From contig QKWP01000859.1 of NCBI GenBank assembly GCA_003550325.1, positions 126,469-190,468 of the forward strand: a DNA stretch of 64,000 bases, given 5' to 3'. A program made the translations under genes and the position numbers. Positions 8,878 to 20,153 of the stretch are shown piece by piece. The notes beneath the pieces are model-generated. The model had not been told where the DNA came from, did no database searches, and saw only the letters and a program-made list of their open reading frames with translations. Position 1 is the stretch's first letter. Each line of letters begins with the position of its first letter. Source of the DNA: Gigaspora rosea (taxonomy: Eukaryota > Glomeromycota > Glomeromycetes > Diversisporales > Gigasporaceae).

Positions 8878-11117
8878 TTATTGATATTCGTTTTTCCAAC
8901 ATAATAACCTAATTGCTTTAGAATAGTTTTTATTAGCTGCAAGTTTTAAATAATATAACCCTTTTTTTTGATTTTTTTGATCTTTTTGTATGCCAAATTT
9001 TCCATTTAAATATATGTCACCATATATAAATTGGGCTATAACATTGTCATTTTCAGCAGATAATCTTATATAATTTAACAATTCATCATCTATATTTTGC
9101 TTTTCTTTATCACTCATCAGGGCAAATGCATAACGTAATTGTGCATCAGAAACGCCCTCTTCAGCGGCTTCTTTAAAAAGCTTAACAGCTTCTTTTCTAT
9201 CTTTTTGCACATAATAACCTTCCCATAAATAATAACCTTTCCAATATTTTGCTTCTGAATCACCCACCTGAACATTTTCTTTAAAACATTTCCAAGCATT
9301 TTTATAATCACCTTCTCTATGAAGCTGGATCCCTTTTTCAACTTTTTCAGGAGGAATTATAATTGGGCCTTGATTAGAAAGTTCTAAAGGATCTTTTAAA
9401 ATTAATGGTTGAGAATAAGAAGGATAAGTTGGTGCTAATTCACGAAGTAATGAAAACATTCGAGTCAAATTCATGCGCGAAGGTGGATCTTGTTGCAATG
9501 CTATTGAATAATAATTAAATATATGTAAATAATAGTTAGACTTAAGAAATATTTCATTAATAATATCATAATTGGAAATATACTGTATAGTGTCATTAAA
9601 AAAAAACAAGAATACAAGCTAAATTTAAAATTTTATTTATTAAATATACTTACAGCCTTTAATAAGTTCTATAAGGCCTTTTTGGATCTTTTCATCATTA
9701 TCATTATAAGATTTACTAATTGGTGTTTCTTCTCGTTTACCATTTAAGATATGATTTGATATTTTCTCATCACTCATATTTTCATAGGGAATTTTTTCAT
9801 AACAAAGTTCCCATATAAGCATTCCAAAGCTATTGAAAGGCCAATAATATATTACTAAAAGCAGAATGATTTAAAAATCCAAAAAATTAATACAAACCTG
9901 AAAATCTCGCTTTTTGATGTATATCGATATGAATTCTTCTCAATTACTTCAGGTGCCATCCAATTTATAGGAACTGGATGACGTGATAAGTTATCGTCTT
10001 TCATACGAGAAAATCTGAAATTTGTCAATTTGGCTTCAAGATTATCAGTTATCTATGTTTAAAGGTCTAATTAATAAGCTTTGTTTTTAGCATCATGACA
10101 AGTTATACCAATTTACCAACCATCACATTTTCACATCTAATATCTCTGTGTAATATATTGCAACTATCCAGAAAAAGTATAGCACTGCCAATATCCAAAA
10201 TTATTTGTATTTTTTTAGTCCAAGGAATATCAAACGTTTGATAAAATTCATTTAAATTCCCATGCTCAGCCCATTCAAAGACAAAAACTTTATTGTTGTT
10301 GATATGTGTTATGCCGTAAAAACGGAGAATTTTTGCAGACATAGTTACTTTTGTCAAGATAATTAATTCAGCTTCAATTTCTTTATAATCTTTAATACTT
10401 TTACAAGCAACCTCTATATTTTTATATGATTTTTTAAGAACACTGCCACGAGTATCATTTATCTTTATAATAATAGGATCGCTCAGTTCGGATGGATTAA
10501 TTAGTGGTGTTATGTCTGATAATGATTTTTTTGATTGAGACTTTTCGATTTGAGATTTTATTATTGAAATTTCCTGAAATACTGTGTTAAGATTTTTAGA
10601 ACTATCAGAAATACCCTCAGAAATCTGTTCAAGAAACTATAAAAAAGGTATTAAAATAATGGCTTTATATTTAAAGAAATACAGCACATACATACATTGT
10701 TCATTTCATTGATATCACTTTCAATTTCCTTTTTATATCCTTCATTGGCTATAGCTATCGTAAATTGTAAATCTTTCATACATTCATCATATTCTTCGAT
10801 CAACTTAGTTAACTTTTCTTTTAACGAAGATGCAGAAAGATATTTTCTAATACCTCTAAGTTGTGTTACTTCACTTATAAAGTCCTTTATTTTATTTAAG
10901 TTATTTGATAATTTACCTTTTGCCTAAAAGAATCATTTTCTTTGTTACGCATTAGCTGATTAATACTATTATTTGCCATTTCTACTCGATCCAAAAGGAG
11001 AGAGCAAATTCGTTTGTTATATTGCGCATTTTCATAAATTTCAATAATTTCTTTAACCAAATTATTTATTTTATTAGCTATGGGAATGTAAAGTGAAAAA
11101 GCTTCAGTTTCGGCCAT
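8878..11117 (-). CDS. MLKL-like helical domain, pseudokinase and Sel1-repeat protein
   Basis: Six coding blocks give a protein of about 630 residues. My exons are 11117-10696, 10636-10121, 10052-9898, 9829-9654 and 9500-8878; introns 10637-10695, 10053-10120, 9830-9897 and 9501-9653 have GT-AG ends and matching phases. The first block (about 140 residues, starting MAETEAF) is all-helical and resembles the four-helix MLKL/HeLo-type domain. It needs a one-base correction near 10920, where an A-run precedes GGTAAATTATC. The kinase fold keeps the beta-3 lysine (VACKSI), the alpha-C glutamate, LHRDIRCENVM and WMAPEV. Its DFG motif reads NFR (LTNFRFSR) and the glycine loop is poor, so I predict a pseudokinase. 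The C-terminal block has about four Sel1-like repeats (AWKCFKENV, AVKLFKEAAEEGVSDAQ, GLYYLKLAANKNYSKA). The role is inferred: Sel1 repeats as a scaffold, and a membrane or oligomerising effector N-terminus regulated by the pseudokinase. Each domain call is from memory of motifs. Confidence 0.8.
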
Positions 11118-12354
11118 TAGACAGAGCGATTATTTGTGTAATGGGTAATTAATGAATAAAACCTGGGTTAAATTGACATGTAAGTACGTACGTACGACAG
11201 TATATAGTGTAACGATAACATGGGCTGAGTTCTCAAAATTCTGTACAACTGTCCGAATTTTGTAATCGATATATATTTAAAAAATTTAATACAGTGCAAC
11301 TAATATTATACCAAATGATAAATACTAAATTTATATGTGTGGATTGGACGTAGGTTGGTCAGTGTTAGCATTAATATTAATGTTAAGTATTGACTCGAGT
11401 AATTTTTCATCATCGGAAAATATGTGTCAATTAATGAAATTGACGGACTTATTGGAATCTTCGCACAATGGTAACTCTGGCCGAAGGATGTAGATCCTAA
11501 GGTGTCTAAGGATCTTCAAGATGCGTAGGGAGAAAAAAAAAGGACATGCAACGTTATTTTTGTTAGCCATTTTATTTGAAAAATATAGGAATAACATTTA
11601 CTGTCTCAGTAATTAAAACACAAATCAATAAATATGTGTTTCATTCTAAACAACAGTTATTATTCATAAAAATGTAACTGATTCGTTTAATTGAGAGCTG
11701 TATGGACGTACACAGCCGCATAAAAACGGTGTGGCGTAACTACATAATACGTAAACGTAATATTTATCAGATCTCAGACCCAAAGGTTATGTCAAAATTC
11801 GGCGTTGCGAACTACCCTCACCATATAGAATGACACATAATCAGTGGCAAAGCGGTGGGTGAGTCTTCTACAAAGCTAAAAGCTATACTTTCAGGCAATA
11901 ACAGGAAAAAAAAAACAAAAAAACAATGACTTTCGTTAAGCCTTTAAATATTTACTCATCAGAACAACAATAAATTGCATAGTACGGGTTAAGTCGTATG
12001 ATGACGATCTAACAGTATTATGCTAACACAAACTTCAATTCTGGTCATGATATTTTCCTAAAGAATTGTCTGTAGATTTCCGTTCGTGACAATGCTCGCT
12101 CCCATGACCTCGTTAGTTATGTCACGCTTTTAATTAGTTCCAAGTGTTAACTTAACGATTATATCATCGAAGCAGAAAAATTTACGGATTTTGAAAAATT
12201 ATTGATTTTTAAACTCTTACCGTATTTTAATTCTGAAATCTCAAATATGCACAATTATAGTCAAATGTAGCCTTGTCAAATTTTCAGCCTGCTAAGCCGC
12301 TACTTTGATTTATCTTGTGCTTATATGCATATTCGAGATAGTAATACTGATCAA
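11118..12354. other. Intergenic stretch upstream of the pseudokinase gene
   Basis: No ORF or RNA gene convinces me. It should contain the promoter of the minus-strand gene at its left end, but I see no clear TATA or other element. ACGTACGTACG lies at about 11187. Confidence 0.4.
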
Positions 12355-12362
12355 CCCCGGCC

Positions 12363-12693
12363 TAGTGATTTGAACCGGTTGGGCTATAATCGGTTAACCG
12401 ACCCGAACCGAATAAATTTCGGGTAATCGGTTGAGTAAATGCTTAATCGGTTGACCCGTACAACCGGTTGAGAATCGGTTAACAAAATGTAAATGACATC
12501 GTAAAAGAGCAAAGGTTCCGAAAAGCTCCGAAAAGAAAATGAATGAACATAGTAGATGAGGCAAAAATTTGAGTGAAGATCCGAGAATTCCCGAAAGTAA
12601 ACGTGAAGTGATCTTAATCGGTTGAATCGGTTGACACCAAATATTTCGGTTCGGTTAACCGATTAAGGAAATTTTTCTCGGTTCAAATCACTA
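12363..12693. mobile_element. hAT-like MITE rich in CGGTTAACCG
   Basis: Ends TAGTGATTTGAACCG and the complement CGGTTCAAATCACTA are perfect inverted repeats. The GC-rich 8-bp flank CCCCGGCC is exactly duplicated at 12355-12362 and 12694-12701. Subterminal regions repeat AATCGGTTGA and CGGTTAACCG. The 8-bp duplication and TAGTG ends fit the hAT consensus. Non-coding, 331 bp. Confidence 0.92.
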
Positions 12694-12701
12694 CCCCGGC
12701 C

Positions 12702-13386
12702 CCGCCTGTTTGGTTAATAGAATTGCGTTACAATTGTGATTTGGAAACGATTAATAGATTAAGTGGCAACTACTTTTTTTTTGAATAGTAATAACTATAG
12801 AAAACAGCATTCGATGTTTGAGTAGTTTTCATTGCTAAATTTTGCTATGAACTATATAATTTTGTTTATATTTTTGATGTACTGTAACATGTAATAAAGT
12901 GATTACTAATTATTTTTTATTCAGTTTATTACAAGTGAACAAGTGACTCTTAACATAAGAAAGTTGTCGGGCCCAGTCAAAATTTTTCCTTATACCGAGA
13001 TTTCCTTATTTCTAAAGCTTTTTATCATAAAATTCACAATTGAGGCTTACAAAATCTTTCTTATATTAAAATTTATTATATCGAAGGCTTCTTATGTCGA
13101 GAGTTACTTGTACTGTATTATCATTTTATTCATCATTCAGTCATTTATTATGTTCAGTTTTTTTTCATTTTATTTTGTTTTTTTTTTTATATTGTATCAC
13201 GCTGCGAAAGGTCAGTCCAATTAGACTGGATCGACTCATTTGGTCTCCACCTCGACTTAAGGCTTTGGCATCGGCTTATATCATTAACTGACAAAATTAA
13301 TAAATAGCCTGCATATTCCAAACATATTGTGCATCACATCTTTTATCGAGGTAACATATAATCCGCCCTTTAGACGCATTACTATA
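12702..13386. other. Region upstream of the channel gene
   Basis: AT-rich with a long pyrimidine run near 13150-13190. It presumably holds the promoter and 5' UTR of the following gene. Open frames before 13387 do not extend the protein sensibly, so I start the gene at 13387. Confidence 0.4.
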
Positions 13387-16300
13387 ATGAGCGAGATTGA
13401 ATATTGTGTAGAAATAAGTGAAAAAAATAATGAAAATAACAGCAAAGCAGAACAGGTCGCTCCACATTGTGGGAGAAGTATACAGACTATTGTTTGCTCA
13501 ACAAATTTTGAGTATGTTGCAACATTTAGCCAAGAAGGAAAAGATGTTTTTGGGTATCCAGTCGATAAGGATAAAATATCGGCACGACTTTATTATGATC
13601 ATTCAGTTAACAGTAATGATAATGAGATTTTAAATGATGCTTTTGATCTAATAGCGGTCTCTGATTGCAAGCATATAATAGTTGAAACTTATAAAAAAAA
13701 CGATAAATTTCCTCGTGATTTCAGTAAGTATTTTGTACTATTTTTAATAAATTTTTTAAATCGTCATAATTATCTTACAGTTTTATAATATTATAAAGAA
13801 CTTATAGATATCGTGACAAAAAAATTATATGGTTTAGTTGAAGGCATACAAACAATCAATTTTCTAGAAGATGGAAATGTAGCGTTCATTGAAGGAGAAC
13901 TACTCCATATTTACTCAAAGTCCAAAGTTCAAGACGAAATCCGGTGGACTTGCAAGAATAAAATTGAACTTGCATCATTTATAAAATGCTTTATATTTCC
14001 AAAAGGAAAATTATTATTAGTTACTAATATACCCTTCATGATAACACAATTCGATCTGAAAACATCAGCAACTGAAATACAGTATTTGTTAAACTGGGAC
14101 ATATACGACAGAAACTCGGATATATATTTAGAATTAAACCATAACAATACACTGTTGGCAATGGATGATATGTATACAATTAAAGTATTTTCAACTGAAA
14201 ATGGCATGATTATTGCAGAAGGTATTATTTATTTTATTATATACACTGTATTTTGTTTGGTATTCACAATTTTTAATTTTTTTATTTAAATTTTAGATAA
14301 TGAATGTTCATTTAATGAGTATAAATATTTCGTTGCTTCAGAAGAAGGAGAGTGTTTAATACTACAAAAAGGAGAAAGCTTCTTTATAACTGAACCATGC
14401 AGACTTGATAATAAAGTGAATGCGGATAAACTTTTTCAACTTGATAATATTGATCAAAACGAAAAAAAACTATATCCTTGTATCATTCATTCCGATCGTG
14501 CTATAGGCGTCTGTAATGGATATCTATGGATTAAAAAACTAATTTATAATGAGTGGAAAAAATATTTATGTGAGGAGTTTAATGAATATTACAAAGTTAA
14601 TAATCTTCTCTTTGGGAAGGAAATAGAAAGGCATTTAAAAGAAACACTCGAATCTTGTGAGTCAGATCCAAAATCACCACCATGTGAAGGCAATTTTTTT
14701 AAATGGAATTGGAGCTTTAAGCCAAATCTATTCATATTAGAAGCAGATGCATTTAATAATGTTGAACGAGAATGGAATAAAATCAAAGCAATAGAAATTA
14801 AAATTGATAATTTTCTAGATACTGACCAAATTAAATTTAAATTACTCGAGAGTGAAGATTTAATGGCTATTACAACTATAGGGGTCTTTATATGGACTAT
14901 CAAGTACGAAAAAGGAATTTTTTTGCAAGGATTTTGGGGTTATCAACCTAATATCGTCCGAAGTGATAACTCTGCAAGCGAACGAACAATCAAAACCATA
15001 AAAAAGCTTCTTAAACAATTTAATTGTTCAAATACGAAATTATTACCATCACCCAGCTTTGATACAATATGTTTTTTGGAAATTTCGAAGCTAGATTTTT
15101 ATAATACATGTTTTAAGAATTTTATAGATGATTATACAGATAATATTTTAATAAAATTGCATGGAAAGTATTTTTTGCGCAGTTTAGTAAGGGCAAATAA
15201 GATTGAATTAATTGAAAAATCATTCGATATTTGGCTTGTTAAGTGTGTAAAGAACTTGGAAGATGGACAATTCCAAAAATTCATTAGAATATTAGATATT
15301 ATTACCTTTTCATTGTCAGATTTGGAGTTATCTTATAGATCTCATGACTTTACAATACGTTACTTAAAAAAGATTGCATTTTTACTTCCTTATAGGTATA
15401 AAGATGATTTTCTTGATAATCGTTCCTCAGCATCACATCTTCAACATTGTAAAATGTTAAAATATATAAGAAAAATTCCTTTTTGGAAAACAATAAATTC
15501 ATATCTTTCTAAATATTCTAAATATTATATTGATTCTTATAATACTACGATCACAATCAAGCTGATATTTCCTACAAAGAATTTTGCTACTTATGATGAT
15601 AATTATTCAGTACTTAAAGAATTAATTTTTCCGCCTTATAATTCTTTTAATTCTTTGAACTCTTCTAAGTTTTTTGAATTCTGGAGTTTGCAAGCACTTG
15701 TAAAATTTAAATGGGAATCGTATGGTAATAAATTTATTTTGTTTTTCTTAAAATTTTAATCAAAACGCCTTTTATTTATTGTAATTACTTACTAATGTTA
15801 AGGTTATTTTCATATAGGAAAATATTATTATTATTATGTAATATGGCCAATATATACAATATTTATGTTATGTTTTGTAATTGCAGTTACGTTGCGTGAA
15901 ATTTCACGGAGTGCTTGGGCAATGCTTTTAGGATTAAATATTATTCTTGGAATTCACCATTTGATTCATGAATTTCGGCAAATGTTACATAACTATAAAT
16001 TTTATTTTTTAAATATTTGGAATTGGTTTGGTATGTACAATGAGTTATAAAATTTTTTGTGCTTAATATTATGCTGATCGAACTATTTATTCAAGACCTT
16101 GCAGCAACTTTATTTCCAACTATCACCTCTATTATGTGGTTTCAAAATGGGATTATTTCTCTCTGGAATGTCTCAATTTCTACGTTATTGCTTGAACTCA
16201 AATTTTTATTTTTTTTTCGTCCTGTGAAATATTTTGGAATTATTTCGCAATTATGATTGAAGTTGGAAGAAGAATTTTTTCATTTTTGGTGGTTCTTGGA

Positions 16301-17322
16301 ATTATAGTTTTCGCTTTTGCACATTCTTTGCATCTTCTTTTAAGACCTACTTCAAATTATTCGTTTGATCAACCAAGTTATACTAATGATGTCAATAATC
16401 CTTGGAACTTTGCAACAAGATATCAATCTATTTTGCCTAATGGAACTATTGAAAAAGGTTCATCTCTTATTGAAACACCTGATGGTAACACAAACATGTT
16501 TGCAATGTTAAATACTGCAATTATAGCGGTTTATTTTATGCTAACAGGTATTAATTTATTAAAACAGTTTATTTACTCACAAGCATTTCTTTAATATTAT
16601 TTATTTTATTAGGAGATACAAGTTCAATTTCTTCATGGGTTTATAAAGAAAATTGGACACTAGTATTTTTGTTGGTTACATTTTCCTTTTTTACCACAAT
16701 TTATTTGATGAATTTGTTTATTAGTTTACTTGGTGTGGCGGTTGATGAAACAAATAAAGAAGAATCCTTTTTATATCTAAGATCTGAGGTATTAATAAAT
16801 TTTTATTTTTATTTTTATAATTATAAAAATCTAGCTGACTTTCATTAAATACTTAGTTAATATCTGAAATTGAACTGTTTTATATGTTACCTTATCGTTT
16901 CCTGACATCTTGTAAGCCTCATTCATATTTTTATAGTGAAAACTTATGTGTATTTAATTTGCGCTAATGATATATTTCTATTAGATATTTTGAGGTTTCA
17001 AAAGATCAACTTTATGAATTGACTAAAAATATACAAGAAAAGACTTTTAAAGGTATATATGAACCATATCTTTCAAATTCTATTCTTGAAATAGTTGGTA
17101 TGGAAAAGGATGAGATTAGTAAAAATTTTGAAAATATAAATAAGAAATTTGATATTATTGAAAAAAGATTTAACAATATTGATAAGAACTTTGAGGATAA
17201 ATTTGATATTTTTAAAAAAAAGATTTGACGATATTGATAAAAACTTTAAGGATAAACTTAATATTATTGAAAAAAGATTTGACGATATTGATAAAAGCTT
17301 TAAGGATAATATTGAAAGTTGA
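13387..17322 (+). CDS. Beta-propeller/TRP-like ion channel protein
   Basis: Exons by splice sites and phase are 13387-13723, 13808-14221, 14297-15724, 15818-16030, 16096-16547 and 16613-16788, then a less certain tail in 16857-17322. The N-terminal part (starting MSEIEYCVEIS) has short beta-rich blocks such as FEYVATFSQEG and NTLLAMDDMYTIKVFSTENG, suggesting a WD40-like propeller. From exon 4 there are about five hydrophobic segments, including IWPIYTIFMLCFVIAVTL, FSFLVVLGIIVFAFAHSL and LVFLLVTFSFFTTIYLMNLF. A TRP-type pore region MLTGDTSSISSW sits before the last one. The tail has RYFEVSKDQLYELTKN and a repeated coiled coil. Exon 5 lacks one base near 16240 (452 nt, where the phases require 453), and an A8 run near 17214-17221 adds one. 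The junction after 16930 is unresolved. A plasma- or endomembrane cation channel is inferred from family resemblance. The gene may be intact with assembly indels or a young pseudogene. Confidence 0.72.
17098..17322 (+). repeat. In-gene repeat coding for a coiled coil
   Basis: About four imperfect repeats of roughly 66 bp encode units like FDIIEKRFNNIDKNFEDK and RFDDIDKNFKDKLNIIEK. Heptad-like spacing of I/F positions suggests a coiled coil at the C-terminus of the channel protein. Confidence 0.75.
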
Positions 17323-18120
17323 CAGAAGAAAGAAAATAATAAAGTTTATTTCAATATATATACATATATATAGAATATTTTTTAATAAGAAAAAGATAAT
17401 TGAGCCAGCAATTTTTAGACAAATTGATATTTTTTTATATGTAGCATTTTCTAAAAGTTTTAATTTATTTAATATCATAGAAATTTTATTTTAATTACAG
17501 TATATAGATAATGATGTTAAACCCTTTACACTATTTATCGAACGAAATTAAGAATTTTATACTATGGCATTATTTATTTATATTGTTATACTGCCGGATA
17601 TTTACTTTATATATTCGTTCTTAGTAAAATCTTCGGCAATTTGATTCCTATCGAATCAGATCTGTCAGGTGTCCGGGATATCCAAATCATCTTTAACAAA
17701 GATTAAATCTGTCAGACATCCATGTTGGGATGTTACAAAGTAGTTTTACATTTTTAGCAACAATGAATAAATTTTAACATCAAATTTAATGACTATTAAT
17801 TTTTAATTATCGATTTAATCGATTTTCATTTCGAAATAAAGAATAAATGAACTATTTTAAAAACAAATAACAATACAATAAATTTTTGATTTTTAAACCT
17901 TTTATAAATAAATTGAGATATTACCAGTAATATAAACAATACTAAATATTACTCAAAGACAAAATGTACGAAATTTATTAATTACTTAAATAAAAAAGTG
18001 TATATTTCAAAATTTACTTGAAATAGAAAATCTCAGTGGAAAAACTATATAAATTTACTTTAAACTAGTGTACAGTTTTATATCAAAGTTATGAATTTTG
18101 TGATTAATAATTGTTCATAC
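17323..18120. other. Intergenic stretch
   Basis: AT-rich DNA after the channel gene. A small inverted-looking block at 17640-17730 (ATCTGTCAGGTGTCC and ATCTGTCAGACATCC) is the only structure I noticed. Confidence 0.4.
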
Positions 18121-18123
18121 TCA

Positions 18124-18420
18124 CAGATTTAAATAAATCATTAGAAATTGAACCAACTAATGTAGAAAGATTAAATTTCGTGGAATGATTTATCAACATG
18201 AAGTCAATTTAAAAAGAAACAATTGATTCAAAAATTCTGAAATAGAAGAACTTAGAAATAAAATGAAGGATCGTGATGTTAAACACGAGAAAGAAATCTC
18301 AACGACAACATGAAAAGAAATCGAAAATTATGAAAGGAACCTCCAAACATCAAAAATAAACATGATCAAGAACTTAAAATAAGTAAATACGTAAATATGC
18401 CACGGAAGATCGGACATTTA
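18124..18420 (+). pseudogene. TPR-protein fragment, degenerate
   Basis: The translation begins DLNKSLEIEPTNVERLNFRG, which resembles one TPR unit of a type abundant in these fungi. It is followed by a charged helical stretch (SEIEELRNKMKDRDVKHEKE). Stops and frame breaks interrupt it and no start or end is evident. Confidence 0.45.
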
Positions 18421-20053
18421 CTCTAATAATACCGTTGGGGATCTAAAAACTAATTAGATTTACTTTGCACAAACATCTGAGAGTCTCTTGATAACTGAAT
18501 ATTGTTATTAAAATTGGAGATTAAAGGAACATAAGGCAAAAATCAGCAGAAAAGACATCACAGCTTACATTTTATCAGCGGGTCCGGTGCTGCGGAATAC
18601 AATAACTCCAATATGGATTCTAGATTAAAAAATTAAATAAGTTAATTCTTCAACAGAATCTTTAGTGAGATACGAGAATTACTTCAATTTACTTCTACCA
18701 AGAGATTTCCGTCTTTTCATTATTCTCAAGATATTTATAATGTGATCAAATATGATATTTTTGATGCCTTATATATTGTTTAAAAGTATCACAACTTAAA
18801 TTTTTTAAATATGGTTTGAATTAATTTATCTTGTTAACTACCAAATTATGTTTCTCAAATCCTGAGATTATTATTATTTTTTTTTTTTTTGAAGAAATCA
18901 GAATAATTTAAAATGAATAGCTTTAGATGTCTTATATGCTTATATACTATTTATCGAGCCTATTCAATTACTTAAAATTCGAATTATAAAAACTTTGTAG
19001 GTTATTTGTATTATTCATATTATACAACTGTGAATATACTATTTATACTTTCAATTCGTGATGAAACCAACAATGTAAAAGAATCGATGATTTTAATTTC
19101 GCATTAATAATTTATGAAGAATAATAATAGTTTTTTTCAATAGATTATGGGTATAAACATTTGATTTTAATTTTTAAGTCCTACTGATTTAATGTGGTCA
19201 TTGTTATACTAATTAAATTGCTTAATTATAAGTATTATAACGTTAATTCTAGTAAATGTGACTAATTTTTTTTTATCATTACTGGTTGTCACTAAATTTG
19301 GAGAGTGATGTTATAAATGAACTTTGTACTTTTTATAGTGTGCGGCAAAAGGTTTGATGCTAAGGTATAGTTATATATATTTAAATTTTCTTTTCTGTCA
19401 AATTCAGGAATGTCTAAGAATTGGGACAATTTTGATTATGTTTTGGATTTGTAATTTTGTTAGGACTTATAGCTTTAAATATTGAAAAAATCGGGACAAT
19501 TTCTTAAAGGCTTTAAAAAGACTTTTTCATAGCAGAAACGACTTGATAGATTAGTTTTGATCGGTTTGGGTATAAACTCTTATGCAAGAGATGATATCTA
19601 TTTTGTTGCCTGAAAATTTCCCTCTTTATGTTAAATATAAATAGCACGATCAAGTTTGAACTTAATTAGTTATATAAACCAAACTTGAAGGGCAGTTTGG
19701 ATTATTTTAAAACCTCAAAGACCAATCTAGTTCTATGTTCCAAATTCATCGATTAATTAGGATGAGTTCTGAGGTCTTAATATTCATGATTAGTTATGGT
19801 AAATAAAAGACAACCTTTTTTTGTGTAGAATGGGAAAATTTCACAATGCCTCATTGTTTGTTGGTTGATATGAGGAATTTTTAATCATTGTGTTTGAATA
19901 AGATATTCAAGTTCATAAAATATTTAATCTAACTGTCGGACAACATTCAACTAATTGACAAAAATCATTTAATCAATTATATAGTTAGCTAATCGATTAA
20001 TAGCCAAAGTTGACTTCAATTAAGATTGGAGCACAAGGGGATGCATGTCCATA
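18421..20053. other. AT-rich intergenic stretch
   Basis: I see no ORF, RNA gene or convincing repeat. ATCGGGACAATT-like phrases recur at about 19430 and 19490, hinting at an old short duplication. Confidence 0.4.
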
Positions 20054-20153
20054 TAGGGTGTTCAATTGACTAATTACATGTGCTCAGATTTTTGAAGGCG
20101 TATATATATGAATTTGCACATTTTTTTACTGATTAGTCTATTGAACACCCCTA
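20054..20153. mobile_element. 100-bp hAT-like mini-MITE
   Basis: TAGGGTGTTCAATTGACTAA at the left end is mirrored by the complement of TAGGGGTGTTCAATAGACTA at the right. Flanks ATGTCCAT and ATGCCCCT (offset by one base on the left) may be a decayed 8-bp duplication. Almost the whole element is terminal repeat. Confidence 0.65.

Noticed and set aside
11460..11530. tRNA-like words (AATGGTAACTCTGGCCGAAGG)
   Set aside because: No T-loop box or matching acceptor stem.
11340..12360. A third host gene between the pseudokinase and channel genes
   Set aside because: No open block longer than expected by chance, and no splice-consistent chain of exons.
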